From assembly GCF_036287235.1 (NCBI RefSeq), contig NZ_CP142850.1, forward strand, positions 770,001 to 834,000: a stretch of DNA of 64,000 bases, written 5' to 3'. Below are positions 45,554 through 54,329 of the stretch, piece after piece. Each line of letters begins with the position of its first letter. Positions within the stretch are counted from its first letter, which is position 1. A program made the position numbers and the translations under genes. Source of the DNA: Exiguobacterium sp. 9-2. GTDB taxonomy: Bacteria > Bacillota > Bacilli > Exiguobacteriales > Exiguobacteriaceae. Under the pieces are notes generated by a model, which was given only the letters and a program-made list of their open reading frames with translations, was not told where the DNA came from and did not search any database.

Positions 45554-46438
45554 GTGAATCTACCGGGATTTTTTGCGACGCTTGTCGCATATATCATTTG
45601 GGGGCTCTTACCGCTTTACTGGAAGATGCTCGCTAATGTACCGAGTGAAGAGATACTAGCGCACCGGATCATCTGGTCGTTTCTATTTCTACTCATCTTA
45701 CTGTCGTTTCAAAAAGCACTTGGAAAATGGAAGACGGCATTGCGTGATCCGTTCACGCGCCGACTCTTTTTCTTAAATGGACTGATCATCAGCTTGAATT
45801 GGTTCATCTACATCTGGGCTGTCAATCATCAATTTATCGTTGAGGCGTCGCTCGGCTATTACATCAATCCGCTCGTCAGCATCGTCTTTGGTGTCTTCTT
45901 CTTTCAAGAAAAGCTCTCACGGATTGAATGGATCTCGATTGTCCTTGCGACGATCGGTGTTCTGATTTTAACGATTGGCTACGGCGAATTTCCATGGATC
46001 TCGATTGCGCTTGCCTTAAGCTTCGGTTTTTACGGCGTCGTCAAAAAACGTCGTCCGCTTGAATCAACGGTCAGTCTGACACTTGAGACGATGGCGCCGC
46101 TTCCACTGGCTTTGATCTTCCTCGGATATTGGCAAGTACAGGGAACGTCTTCGATAACCGAATCTGTCGGTACGATGACTGGACTCATCTTAACGGGGAT
46201 CGTCACCGCTGTGCCACTTTTGTTATTTGGATTCGGGGCACAACGAATTCCATTCACATGGGTTGGATTCTTGCAATTCGTTGCACCAACCTTATCACTT
46301 GGACTCGGTGTTTTGCTCTATCATGAACCGTTTACTAAAACACATATGGTGGCGTTTACATGTATTTGGACAGCAGCGATTGTCTTTACGCTCAATGGAG
46401 TCTGGATTCGAAAAAAACAGCTTCGAAAAGTCGCGTAA
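45554..46438 (+). CDS. rarD: EamA/RarD family transporter, second of a tandem pair
   Basis: A 294-residue membrane protein with the typical RarD N-terminus, VAYIIWGLLPLYWKML, and the EASLGYYINPLVSIVFG and LQFVAPTLSLGLG segments. RarD proteins were linked to chloramphenicol resistance by overexpression, but the natural substrate is unknown. The GTG start lies 16 bases after the stop of the first copy, with GAAGGGA as ribosome site, so the pair is probably co-transcribed and arose by tandem duplication. Confidence 0.83.
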   Translation: MNLPGFFATLVAYIIWGLLPLYWKMLANVPSEEILAHRIIWSFLFLLILLSFQKALGKWKTALRDPFTRRLFFLNGLIISLNWFIYIWAVNHQFIVEASLGYYINPLVSIVFGVFFFQEKLSRIEWISIVLATIGVLILTIGYGEFPWISIALALSFGFYGVVKKRRPLESTVSLTLETMAPLPLALIFLGYWQVQGTSSITESVGTMTGLILTGIVTAVPLLLFGFGAQRIPFTWVGFLQFVAPTLSLGLGVLLYHEPFTKTHMVAFTCIWTAAIVFTLNGVWIRKKQLRKVA

Positions 46439-46513
46439 AAAGATAGAAGTCAGACCTCTTGCGTGATAGAATAATATCAGAGTCAAAGGGAAGCCTTAAG
46501 GAGGATAACAATC

Positions 46514-47179
46514 ATGAATTTAGCAGGAATGATCGACCATACGGCACTGAAGCCAGAAACATCACGTGCTCAAATCGAAACACTCTGTAAAGAAGCATTA
46601 GAATACAAATTCGCAAGCGTCTGCGTTAACCCGACATACGTCGCGTTAGCATCAGAACTCTTAAAGTCAGATGATGACGTGAAAGTATGTACAGTCATCG
46701 GGTTCCCACTTGGAGCAAACACGCCAGAAGTAAAAGCATTCGAAACAAAGGATGCCATTCAAAACGGTGCAACAGAAATCGATATGGTTTTAAACATCGG
46801 CGCACTAAAAGATGGAAATCTTGAGTTAGTAGAACGTGATATTCGTGCAGTTGTCGAAGCGGCGAACGGTACGCTCGTTAAAGTCATCTTTGAAAACTGT
46901 CTTCTTACAAAAGAAGAAATCAAAACAGCTGCTGAACTTTCAGTTAAAGCAGGTGCTAACTTTGTGAAAACATCAACTGGTTTCTCAACAGGTGGTGCAA
47001 CAGTCGAAGATATCCGTCTCATGCGTGAGACAGTCGGTCCTGATATCGGTGTTAAAGCGTCTGGTGGCGTTCGTGACTTCGAAGGTGCAAAAGCAATGAT
47101 CGATGCAGGTGCATCACGCATTGGTGCTTCAGCAGGAATCGCAATCGTTACTGGTGGTACGTCTGATAGCGACTACTAA
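46514..47179 (+). CDS. deoC: Deoxyribose-phosphate aldolase
   Basis: A 221-residue enzyme that splits 2-deoxyribose-5-phosphate into acetaldehyde and glyceraldehyde-3-phosphate, the last step in deoxynucleoside use. The Schiff-base lysine lies in [14 protein letters not shown] near residue 152. Other features are DHTALKPE at the N-terminus, VIGFPLG near residue 60 and GVKASGG near residue 179. The ATG follows TAAGGAGGA. Strong codon bias differs from the neighbouring transporters and suggests high expression. A terminator follows. Confidence 0.94.
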   Translation: MNLAGMIDHTALKPETSRAQIETLCKEALEYKFASVCVNPTYVALASELLKSDDDVKVCTVIGFPLGANTPEVKAFETKDAIQNGATEIDMVLNIGALKDGNLELVERDIRAVVEAANGTLVKVIFENCLLTKEEIKTAAELSVKAGANFVKTSTGFSTGGATVEDIRLMRETVGPDIGVKASGGVRDFEGAKAMIDAGASRIGASAGIAIVTGGTSDSDY

Positions 47180-47188
47180 GAATATGTC

Positions 47189-47224
47189 ACATGTCCCTCT
47201 TTTTTAGAGGGGCATGTTTTTTTG
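47189..47224 (+). terminator. Intrinsic terminator of deoC
   Basis: ACATG(T)CCCTC pairs with GAGGG(G)CATGT around a T-rich loop, followed by seven Ts. Confidence 0.85.
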
Positions 47225-47316
47225 TTGTGGGATTATTCTGAATTTGGATTTTGTATTAAAAAGTCAGACATCGCTTCCGATAATCAGATGTAGAATGTCG
47301 GAAGGGTGTGGAATGA

Positions 47317-48291
47317 ATGAAACGATGGAGTGGAATCATACTGGCATCGACACTAAGCCTTGCAGGATGCGGTAGTGTCATCGATGATCCAGAACGGGCA
47401 GTCAAGGAGCGAAAGGAAATGGCGGTCGTCTTATCGGATGTTGGTCTTGGCGATCAATCATTCAGCGATGCAGCGATGAGCGGTATGGCGTTGTTACGGG
47501 AGAAGGAAGGCTGGTCGATCGATTACCGGGAATTAAACGAAACGAAGACCTATAAAACAGCATTTGAAGCGTTAGCGAAAAAGAAGCCGACCGTTATCGT
47601 CGGACTCGGCTACATGGGGCAGACAGATCTTGAGACCGTTGCTAAAAAATATCCGAAACAACAATTCGCCTTGATTGATGCCGTCTCGACGTTACCGAAC
47701 GTACTCTCGGTTACGTTCAAAGAGGACGAAGGAAGCTACTTAGCGGGTGCCGCTGCAGGAATCCAAACCAAGACGAATACGATTGGTTTCGTCGGTGGGA
47801 TGAAGTCGCCTTTGATTGAGAAGTTCGAAAAAGGATACATAGCTGGCGCTAAAGCCGTCAATCCGAAAACAAAGGTACTCATCGAATATGCGGAGGACTT
47901 TGCGGCGCCCGAAAAGGGACGGACGCTTGCAAACGAAATGATGCAGAAAAAGGCAGACGTGTTATATGCAGCTGCTGGATTAACAGGGAGCGGCGTCCTT
48001 GAGGCAGCGCAAACGAAGGGGAAAAAAGCTATCGGTGTTGATAGCGATCAGACCCCGATCGCGCCTGACGCCGTCATGACGTCGATGCTAAAACAAGTTG
48101 ATCTTGCGATTACGAAAATCGGACAAGATGTGGATGCAAAAGGACTCCAATCTGGACAAGTCGTCCTTGGTGTCAAAGAAGGGGCAATCCAGTTGGCTCC
48201 AATCCGTAATACGAACTTTACGGACGGGGAACGAAAAAAATTAGAGCAGCTGCAACAAGATGTGCTCGAAGGTAAGGTGACGATCCAATGA
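47317..48291 (+). CDS. BMP family lipoprotein (nucleoside-type substrate-binding protein)
   Basis: A 324-residue surface lipoprotein. The signal peptide ends in lipobox LAGC (Cys18). The mature part has the basic-membrane-protein fold: [21 protein letters not shown] near residue 37, [11 protein letters not shown] near 90, [18 protein letters not shown] near 158, and [12 protein letters not shown] near 239. Characterised members bind nucleosides or, in Med, act in competence. No ABC permease or ATPase follows; instead the stop overlaps a chemoreceptor gene (ATGA). This suggests that the protein presents its ligand to the receptor. The upstream gene is deoC, which fits a nucleoside ligand, but that is inference. 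Confidence 0.87.
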   Translation: MKRWSGIILASTLSLAGCGSVIDDPERAVKERKEMAVVLSDVGLGDQSFSDAAMSGMALLREKEGWSIDYRELNETKTYKTAFEALAKKKPTVIVGLGYMGQTDLETVAKKYPKQQFALIDAVSTLPNVLSVTFKEDEGSYLAGAAAGIQTKTNTIGFVGGMKSPLIEKFEKGYIAGAKAVNPKTKVLIEYAEDFAAPEKGRTLANEMMQKKADVLYAAAGLTGSGVLEAAQTKGKKAIGVDSDQTPIAPDAVMTSMLKQVDLAITKIGQDVDAKGLQSGQVVLGVKEGAIQLAPIRNTNFTDGERKKLEQLQQDVLEGKVTIQ

Positions 48292-49937
48292 CGTTACGGA
48301 AACGATTTTTACTCTCAACATTAGTGACGATTTTGAGTGTCGTCATCTTGATGGGATGGACCTTGTTCCAACTCCGTCAAATTCAATCCTATAACGAAGA
48401 CTACGGGAAACAACTCGTTGAAATTTCAGAACTCGAAACGAAGCTCTTATATGAACAGGCAGCATGGAACCGACTGGCAAGCCAACCGTCTGAGAGTCAG
48501 GCGGAGCAGGTTCAGGCTCTTAGTAGGAAGAACGAGCAAGCTTTGAATCAGCTACAGAAGACATATTTGATTCCAGCGTTTCAAGAAGAGTTGAACCGGG
48601 CGGATATGAAGTATAAGACGCTCGCTGCAAAACGGACGGAACTGACGGACGCGGTGAATCCGATTGACATTCGCTCCCATGCCGCACGAATTGAAGGTGT
48701 CCTCAGTGATCTCTATACGTTACATACGAAAAATGGGGAGTTTTATGATGTCTTACAACGTGAGGCAAAAGACGAGACATTGAATTTGACGCGGACCGTC
48801 CTAATCGCGACATTCCTCCTCTTGATTGGTCTAGCGTTATACAATTGGTACTTCGCACGTAGTATCACGCGACCGATCAGCCGTGTCGTCCGGACAGCAG
48901 AGCAAATTTCGGATGGAGACTTGTCACAGGAACTGGTCGTATCCGGTCGAAAAGATGAGATTGGTCGACTCGAGACGGCTGTTGCGCAGATGCAAGGAAC
49001 TTTACATGAGGTCATCGGAACGATCAGTCGTTCGTCGAACACGATTCGTCAAATGAGTACGGAAGCGACGACAGAGAACGCGAACATCGTCGAAGTTTCT
49101 GGTAACATGACCCATGCGATTAATGAGATGGCGAGCGGTACACAAACGGTGTCGGATGATATCCAGACAACGGTCAGTACGATGGCTGATATGCAACAAC
49201 TCTTCGAGGAGAGCGAACAACGCGCACAAACCGCTTATGCAGAAGGACAGGCGGCAGATCACGTGATGGTTCAAAGTAGTTCTGTCATGGAACAACAGGC
49301 TACTTCATTACGCGCGTCAACAGAACAAAATCGTGAACTCGGTCAGAAATTAGAAGGTTTCCTTGAGCAAACGCAACAAATCGAACAGATGGCGCAACTC
49401 GTCGCTGGAGTCTCTGCGCAGACGAACTTATTGTCACTCAATGCGGCAATCGAAGCGGCGCGAGCAGGGGAAGCCGGTCGTGGATTTGCCGTCGTGGCGA
49501 GTGAAGTTAAAAAGTTAGCAGATGAGACACACGAAGCGACGCGTTCGATCTTCTCACTCGTCCGTTCGATTCGCCAAGACGGCGCTGTTTTACAAGAAGC
49601 ACTCGTGCAAGCGGAGCGGGAACAGACGAACCAGGTCGAGAATTTTACACACGTCCAACAAGCATTCGGTGAGACGCGTCAAAAAGTAGCGAGTGTGACC
49701 GAAACACTCGATTATGTGACGAAACAACTCGTACATTCGAAACAACAAGCCCGCCATGTCGTTGGTCAAGTCAGTACAGTTAGTGGTGTCATGGAAGAAC
49801 TTGCAGCCGGAAATGAAGAAATCGCTGCTTCGATGCGCGATCAACAGGCATCGTTCGAACAGATTCATCAATTGATGCAAGAACTCGAGTCGACGACGAC
49901 GTCGCTTGACAGTCAGACACATCAATTCAAAATTTAA
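48288..49937 (+). CDS. Methyl-accepting chemotaxis protein
   Basis: A 549-residue chemoreceptor. It has membrane helix 1 (about 8-27), an extracellular helical domain of about 145 residues, membrane helix 2 (about 170-190), a HAMP domain (about 191-245) and a long cytoplasmic coiled coil. The hairpin tip [25 protein letters not shown], near residue 384 (quoted in part by position), binds CheA and CheW. The sensor domain is a plain helical bundle without the Cache fold common in Bacillus receptors. This is the type that often senses through a binding protein, and one is encoded in the overlapping gene upstream. No CheA or CheW gene is in the window. Confidence 0.9.
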   Translation: MTLRKRFLLSTLVTILSVVILMGWTLFQLRQIQSYNEDYGKQLVEISELETKLLYEQAAWNRLASQPSESQAEQVQALSRKNEQALNQLQKTYLIPAFQEELNRADMKYKTLAAKRTELTDAVNPIDIRSHAARIEGVLSDLYTLHTKNGEFYDVLQREAKDETLNLTRTVLIATFLLLIGLALYNWYFARSITRPISRVVRTAEQISDGDLSQELVVSGRKDEIGRLETAVAQMQGTLHEVIGTISRSSNTIRQMSTEATTENANIVEVSGNMTHAINEMASGTQTVSDDIQTTVSTMADMQQLFEESEQRAQTAYAEGQAADHVMVQSSSVMEQQATSLRASTEQNRELGQKLEGFLEQTQQIEQMAQLVAGVSAQTNLLSLNAAIEAARAGEAGRGFAVVASEVKKLADETHEATRSIFSLVRSIRQDGAVLQEALVQAEREQTNQVENFTHVQQAFGETRQKVASVTETLDYVTKQLVHSKQQARHVVGQVSTVSGVMEELAAGNEEIAASMRDQQASFEQIHQLMQELESTTTSLDSQTHQFKI

Positions 49938-49947
49938 TGAACACAGC

Positions 49948-49990
49948 AAAAGTGCACGCATTCTCAGGAAGAGAAGGCGTGCACTTTTTC
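49948..49990. terminator. Bidirectional terminator between the chemoreceptor and M23 peptidase genes
   Basis: AAAAGTGCACGC pairs with GCGTGCACTTTT around a 17-base loop with an inner TTCTC/GAGAA stem. T runs lie on both strands. Confidence 0.88.
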
Positions 49991-50000
49991 TTGAATCGAC

Positions 50001-51248
50001 TTAGAAGAAGCTTTCTGGATCGAGCTCATTCGTCCGTCCATTCGCATCATACTGGTATCCACCATCGTGGATTTCAAAATGCAAGTGTGGACCAGTCGAG
50101 TTACCGGTGCTTCCGAGAACACCGATTTGCTGTCCTTGTTTGACTTGTTGTCCCTGTTTAACGTTCAAGGCATTCATATGGGCATACACGGTCGTATACG
50201 TTTTTCCGTCGATATTATGAGAGATATAGACGTGGTTGCCGTAAGGACCACCGGAACTTGCTAAGATGACTGTTCCATTTGCAGACGCAACGATTGGCGA
50301 GTTGAGTGGACCAGCGAAGTCGGTTCCATTGTGGTACGCATAACCATTACTTCCGCTTGCTGCACCCATTCCTTGCGAAACAGAGCCTTGAGCAGGTTTG
50401 ATGAATTTACCTTTTGCTTTTGAGATGACTTTCGTGCTGGCCTTGCTAACAGATGCTGGCACTGCCGATTGTTTTGCAGCTTTTGCTGCAGCTGCTTTCG
50501 CGGCACGTGCTGCAGCTTTTTCTGCCTCTTCCTGTGCCTTCAGTTGGGCCGATGCCTCTTTCAGGCTAAGGATACTGGATTCGATTTTTTTCTTTTGCGA
50601 CGTCAGACGTTTCAGAAGTGCTGTTCGCTTTTGTTTTTCTTGTTTTAATTCACGTTGTTTCTTTTTTAAAACATTACGATCTTCAATCAAGTCTTGGCGT
50701 GTCTGCTTCAGTTCTTCTTTCGCAGCTGCCAGTTCTTTTTTGTTTGATTCGTAATCTTTTAATAAAGAAGCATCACTTTCCGCGATTGTATTGAAGGCGT
50801 TGAAACGGCTAATCATATCACCGACATCTTTTGCGCCGAAGACGGCTTCAAGCAGTGGGGCGTTATCGGCTTTCGACTGACGGACCGCTAGACGATCACC
50901 GAGCATTTTTTCTTGTTTCTTGATTTTTTTTTGCAACTTCTCGATCTTATCTTCTAATCGAGCAATCTGTTTCGTGTTTTCGTCGATTTTCTTTTGATTC
51001 TCGACGACTTGTAATGTCAGCCCATTAATCTGTTGATCCAGGGCGTAGACTTGTTGCTGTGCTTTAGATAATTGATTATTTTTTTGAGACAACGCCTCGC
51101 GTTGCTTCGATTGTTGTTGCTGGTTTTGTTGTTGCTTTTCTCTATATGAACTTGCTGCGTCGACGGGAGTTGTCGTCATGAGCGGACTTGCGAGTAAAGT
51201 GAGTGTCATGAGCGATAGCCCGAGTGACTTTCCGAAAGGTCGTTTCAT
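50001..51248 (-). CDS. Secreted M23 family metallopeptidase with PcsB-like coiled coil
   Basis: A 415-residue cell-wall hydrolase. A signal peptide ends near TPVDAASS (residue 33). Next is a long coiled coil rich in Gln, Lys and Glu (about 35-250), then an Ala/Lys-rich linker (about 245-275). The LytM/M23 zinc domain is at about 300-410, with the zinc ligands His and Asp in HNGTDFAGP and His in GPHLHFEIH. The coiled coil resembles that of PcsB/CwlO proteins regulated by FtsEX, so a role in wall growth or cell separation is likely. The AAAGGAA ribosome site is rather far (13 bases) from the ATG. Confidence 0.88.
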   Translation of the reverse strand: MKRPFGKSLGLSLMTLTLLASPLMTTTPVDAASSYREKQQQNQQQQSKQREALSQKNNQLSKAQQQVYALDQQINGLTLQVVENQKKIDENTKQIARLEDKIEKLQKKIKKQEKMLGDRLAVRQSKADNAPLLEAVFGAKDVGDMISRFNAFNTIAESDASLLKDYESNKKELAAAKEELKQTRQDLIEDRNVLKKKQRELKQEKQKRTALLKRLTSQKKKIESSILSLKEASAQLKAQEEAEKAAARAAKAAAAKAAKQSAVPASVSKASTKVISKAKGKFIKPAQGSVSQGMGAASGSNGYAYHNGTDFAGPLNSPIVASANGTVILASSGGPYGNHVYISHNIDGKTYTTVYAHMNALNVKQGQQVKQGQQIGVLGSTGNSTGPHLHFEIHDGGYQYDANGRTNELDPESFF

Positions 51249-51551
51249 AAACTAAGCGTCATTCCTTTCCCTTGTGAAGTGTTACCTATCCCACTCTAAC
51301 AAGAAAATCAGAAAATCCACTTTACAATTCTTTTAAAAAAATACAAGAGAAGCTAGCAGAAAGTATGAAGAATTTATGAAAATAATGATGCGTGAACAGA
51401 AGAATAAATAGAATATGTTGATATGAAAGGAAAAATCATTATGTAATTGATTGATTTCCGAATGATGTTAGAAGATATATTTTTGTAACATCGTATAAAT
51501 AGAAGGTTTATTAATGTTTGAAAAAGGTATAAATATAGTTTTTGTGAAATG
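51249..51551. other. AT-rich intergenic region without a supported gene
   Basis: About 300 bases of unusually AT-rich sequence separate the peptidase and SDR genes, both on the minus strand. It must contain the peptidase promoter, but several A/T-rich -10-like hexamers occur and I cannot single one out. I see no convincing reading frame or RNA structure. Confidence 0.5.
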
Positions 51552-51573
51552 AAAAAGTGCCCCGAAAGGCACT
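51552..51573 (-). terminator. Intrinsic terminator of the SDR gene
   Basis: On the minus strand AGTGCC pairs with GGCACT around six bases (TTTCGG), followed by five Ts. Confidence 0.8.
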
Positions 51574-51582
51574 CCATCCGAA

Positions 51583-52332
51583 TCATTCTTCATAAATCAT
51601 CTTTCGTGTCATCCCACCGTCTAGGACCAGTGTTTCGCCCGTCAAGAAATCGTTATCCGGGTGTGTTAGATAGAGAGCCGCACGAGCGACATCACTTGGT
51701 TTTCCGACGCGACCAGCTGGATGTTGACTATGATCTTCAGGTGATAGTTCTTGATAGTCACCGGTTTCAATCCAACCAGGAGCAATCGCGTTGACGAGAA
51801 TTCCGTCTTCTCCGAGTGAGACAGCAAGTGCATGGGTCAGAGCAAAAATGCCACCTTTCGTCGATGCATAAGATTCTGTATGCGGTTCCGACATGAAGGC
51901 GCGGGTCGAAGCCAGGTTGACGATCCGACCACCACTTTTACTTTGTTTCAAATAAGGTGTAGCGGCCTTAGTAGTTAAAAAGATACTACGCAGGTTCGTA
52001 TGATGAACCCGATCCCATTCCTCAAGTGACAATTCGAGTAAGGGTTTTCGAATCATGATACCGGCGTTATTGATGACGATGTCGATACGACCAGTATGTT
52101 CAATCGCTTTCTCAATCAACAGTTGAACGTCTTTTTCGTGTTGGATATCGAGGTGATAGAAGTAAGCCGTCCCACCATCTTCTTCAATTTGTTGAACTAA
52201 TTCGTCTCCTGTCATCTGATCGATGTCAGCAAGAACGACATTTGCGCCATGCGAAGCGTAGGTGCGGGCGAGTTCTGCACCAATGCCATTCGCGGCTCCC
52301 GTAATGATGACGGTTTGATTAACATGATTCAT
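51583..52332 (-). CDS. Short-chain dehydrogenase/reductase
   Basis: A 249-residue NAD(P)-dependent oxidoreductase of the classical SDR family. It shows the nucleotide motif TGAANGIG near residue 11, VLADID after the second strand (Asp suggests NAD), NNAG near residue 87, the catalytic Ser in NLASTRA near 139, YASTK (Tyr and Lys) near 154, and the C-terminal LDGGMT typical of FabG-like enzymes. The substrate is unknown. I start at the ATG at 52332, eight bases after AAAGGA; the ATG at 52341 overlaps that site. Confidence 0.87.
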   Translation of the reverse strand: MNHVNQTVIITGAANGIGAELARTYASHGANVVLADIDQMTGDELVQQIEEDGGTAYFYHLDIQHEKDVQLLIEKAIEHTGRIDIVINNAGIMIRKPLLELSLEEWDRVHHTNLRSIFLTTKAATPYLKQSKSGGRIVNLASTRAFMSEPHTESYASTKGGIFALTHALAVSLGEDGILVNAIAPGWIETGDYQELSPEDHSQHPAGRVGKPSDVARAALYLTHPDNDFLTGETLVLDGGMTRKMIYEE

Positions 52333-52468
52333 AAAAATCATCCTTTCTGTAACGCTTCTCTCCCTTTTTTACCGTTCCATCATATCCTGAAACCTGACAG
52401 GATTATCATCCGTAGGAACAGGGAAATAGAAAAGCGTCGAAGTTACTTTAGAATGGGGGAAAATAGGA

Positions 52469-52903
52469 ATGAAATTCTCGAATCAACAATTAGAAAAACA
52501 ACAAAATCAATATGCCGAAGATGCAAAAGATTATATTGATCGCCCGAAAAAGACGAACTCGCTGTTACAACGAGCAACTGCAAAGGTAAACGGGAACTCT
52601 CGTTTGTCCGTCGTCTTTTCACCGTTGACGTTGTTCGTCGATATGATTCGCGCGTACCAGTCAGGTGAATACCGTAACATTCGTCGTACGACGATCTTAA
52701 AAGTAATCGGCGCATTGGTTTATCTCGTGTCACCAATTGACCTCGTACCTGATTTCGTACTCGGATTTGGATTTGCAGACGATATCGCGGTCATCCTTTT
52801 CGTCACGAAAACAGTCTTTGAAGAATTGACACGTTTCAGCGACTGGCAAGATGAACAACAAAAACGTCGTACGCAACCATTGCAAAGCGAGGATGCGTAT
52901 TGA
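52469..52903 (+). CDS. YkvA family protein (DUF1232)
   Basis: A 144-residue protein with a polar N-terminus and a DUF1232 membrane segment near residues 78-110. That segment carries the family signature YLVSPIDLVPDFVLGFGF followed by DDIAVI. The function of the family is not known; members are common in Bacillales. The ATG follows GGGGGAAAATAGGA. It is transcribed divergently from the SDR gene and has its own terminator. Confidence 0.82.
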   Translation: MKFSNQQLEKQQNQYAEDAKDYIDRPKKTNSLLQRATAKVNGNSRLSVVFSPLTLFVDMIRAYQSGEYRNIRRTTILKVIGALVYLVSPIDLVPDFVLGFGFADDIAVILFVTKTVFEELTRFSDWQDEQQKRRTQPLQSEDAY

Positions 52904-52918
52904 TCAAATAGATGATCC

Positions 52919-52948
52919 GAGCGACTTCACACAAGAAGTCGCTCTTTC
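52919..52948 (+). terminator. Intrinsic terminator after the DUF1232 gene
   Basis: GAGCGACTTC pairs perfectly with GAAGTCGCTC around six bases, followed by TTTC. Confidence 0.8.
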
Positions 52949-53033
52949 TGATGTAAAAAGAGCCGTTTCCTGTACGCCCTCTTGAAATTTCGATACACTA
53001 GAAATAGTTGGTAAAGAGAGAGGGAGGGCGAAA

Positions 53034-53597
53034 ATGGGACACCACTGGATGGAATCATACGGTTATATCGGGATCATGATGACGCTCATGTTTCCATTCA
53101 TACCGAGCGAAGTACCGCTCGCGTATGCAGGATATCTCGTGCATACGGCACAGGCGAATCTGCTATTCATGGTGTTCCTTGCTGTAGTAAGCTTCGTCAT
53201 TAGTCAGAACCTCTTTTTTACGATTGGACAGTTCGGGAGTGAACGGTTATTGAATCGTTTATTCAAATGGTTTCGGATTTCAGAAACAAAAATGCTCCAG
53301 TTTCAGACGCAAATGGAGACGAAAGGACGCTATATTCTTCTTCTTTCTCCGATGTGGCGTATCGGATTTGCGATTGGTGCCGGTCTAACTGGTGTTTCAC
53401 GCTGGACGTTTACCGTCGTGACGACGATTGCCTTTTTCCTCTGGTCGACGCTCTTCATTTGGGGCGGGAAAGCTGTTGGTCATGAATGGCGAAAATTGCA
53501 TCACCTCAATCATCCGATAGTTTGGATTGGTTTAGGCGTGTTGATTACGGTTGGCTATTTGATTCAGAAAAAGAGAAAAGCAAAAAAAGAGATGTAA
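53034..53597 (+). CDS. DedA/VTT-domain membrane protein
   Basis: A 187-residue membrane protein of the DedA (SNARE-associated/VTT) family. The MFPFIPSEVPLAYAG segment near residue 19 holds the conserved Glu, and the LLSPMWRIGFAIGAGLTGVS segment near residue 103 matches the conserved arginine-glycine region. Family members are lipid transporters or scramblases, including undecaprenyl-phosphate and phosphatidylethanolamine flippases; which applies here is open. The ATG follows GAGGGAGGG. The HAD gene starts 13 bases after its stop. Confidence 0.82.
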   Translation: MGHHWMESYGYIGIMMTLMFPFIPSEVPLAYAGYLVHTAQANLLFMVFLAVVSFVISQNLFFTIGQFGSERLLNRLFKWFRISETKMLQFQTQMETKGRYILLLSPMWRIGFAIGAGLTGVSRWTFTVVTTIAFFLWSTLFIWGGKAVGHEWRKLHHLNHPIVWIGLGVLITVGYLIQKKRKAKKEM

Positions 53598-53610
53598 AAG
53601 GAGTGGGAAC

Positions 53611-54243
53611 ATGGCAATTATCTTATTCGATATTGACGGTACATTGATTGACTCAACGGAACAAATGACAGAAGCAATCCATCGGGCGATGGAGGACATG
53701 CCGCATCTTCCAAAACCTTCGCAAGAAAGTGTTCAGGCAAGCTACGGTCTAGCAGGAAGCGCCTTTTGGCGAAAAGCGATTCCGGAAGCCTCAGAAGAGG
53801 ATATTCGGTTAATCCGTAAAAAGAGACATGGTCATCTAGAAGCAACGATGGTTGAACAGAACGTCTTGTTCGACGGAATTCGATCATTATTGCAAGCTCT
53901 TGTTTCAGCGGGACACACGGTCTCAACTGCAAGTAATTGCGGCAACCATTATCTAAACCTTGTGCTTGATAGTCAGGAAATCCGCTCGTTCTTCACAAGT
54001 CCGAAATGCTTGGAATCCGTCAATGGAAAAGAAAAATCGGATATCTTACGCGCTCACCGCGATGAGTTTGGAGAAGGATCTTACTGGATGATTGGAGATC
54101 GGTCTTCTGATGTCGAAGCGGCTCGTAAGGAACATATGCCGGTCGTCTTATGTCAATATGGTTTTGGTACGCCATCCGAGTGGAATTCGGCAGATCATGT
54201 CATCGAGACACCGCTTGATTTGTTAACAGTGATTGAAAAATAA
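53611..54243 (+). CDS. HAD-IA family hydrolase (phosphoglycolate phosphatase-like)
   Basis: A 210-residue phosphatase. Motif I is LFDIDGTLIDS (Asp6, Asp8) at the N-terminus, with a helical cap after it. Motif II lies around STASNCG near residue 107, the lysine in VNGKEKSDIL near residue 137, and motif IV in MIGDRSSDVEAARKE near residue 155. The substrate is unknown. It is probably co-transcribed with the DedA gene and ends at a strong terminator. Confidence 0.86.
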   Translation: MAIILFDIDGTLIDSTEQMTEAIHRAMEDMPHLPKPSQESVQASYGLAGSAFWRKAIPEASEEDIRLIRKKRHGHLEATMVEQNVLFDGIRSLLQALVSAGHTVSTASNCGNHYLNLVLDSQEIRSFFTSPKCLESVNGKEKSDILRAHRDEFGEGSYWMIGDRSSDVEAARKEHMPVVLCQYGFGTPSEWNSADHVIETPLDLLTVIEK

Positions 54244-54252
54244 AGAAGTAAG

Positions 54253-54303
54253 AAGCCAAGCTAGACACGTCGATTTTTTCAGACGGTCGGCTTGGCTTTT
54301 TTG
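54253..54303. terminator. Bidirectional terminator between the HAD and PTS IIC genes
   Basis: AAGCCAAGC pairs with GCTTGGCTT, with an inner CGTC/GACG stem, followed by six Ts on the plus strand. It lies between convergent genes. Confidence 0.85.
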
Positions 54304-54329
54304 TGGTTAAAATATCAATCAAGATGCAC

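Noticed and set aside
51374-51586. 70-codon minus-strand frame in the AT-rich gap before the SDR gene
   Set aside because: It contains the SDR terminator in its 5' part, has no ribosome site, and its hydrophobic composition simply reflects AT-rich DNA.
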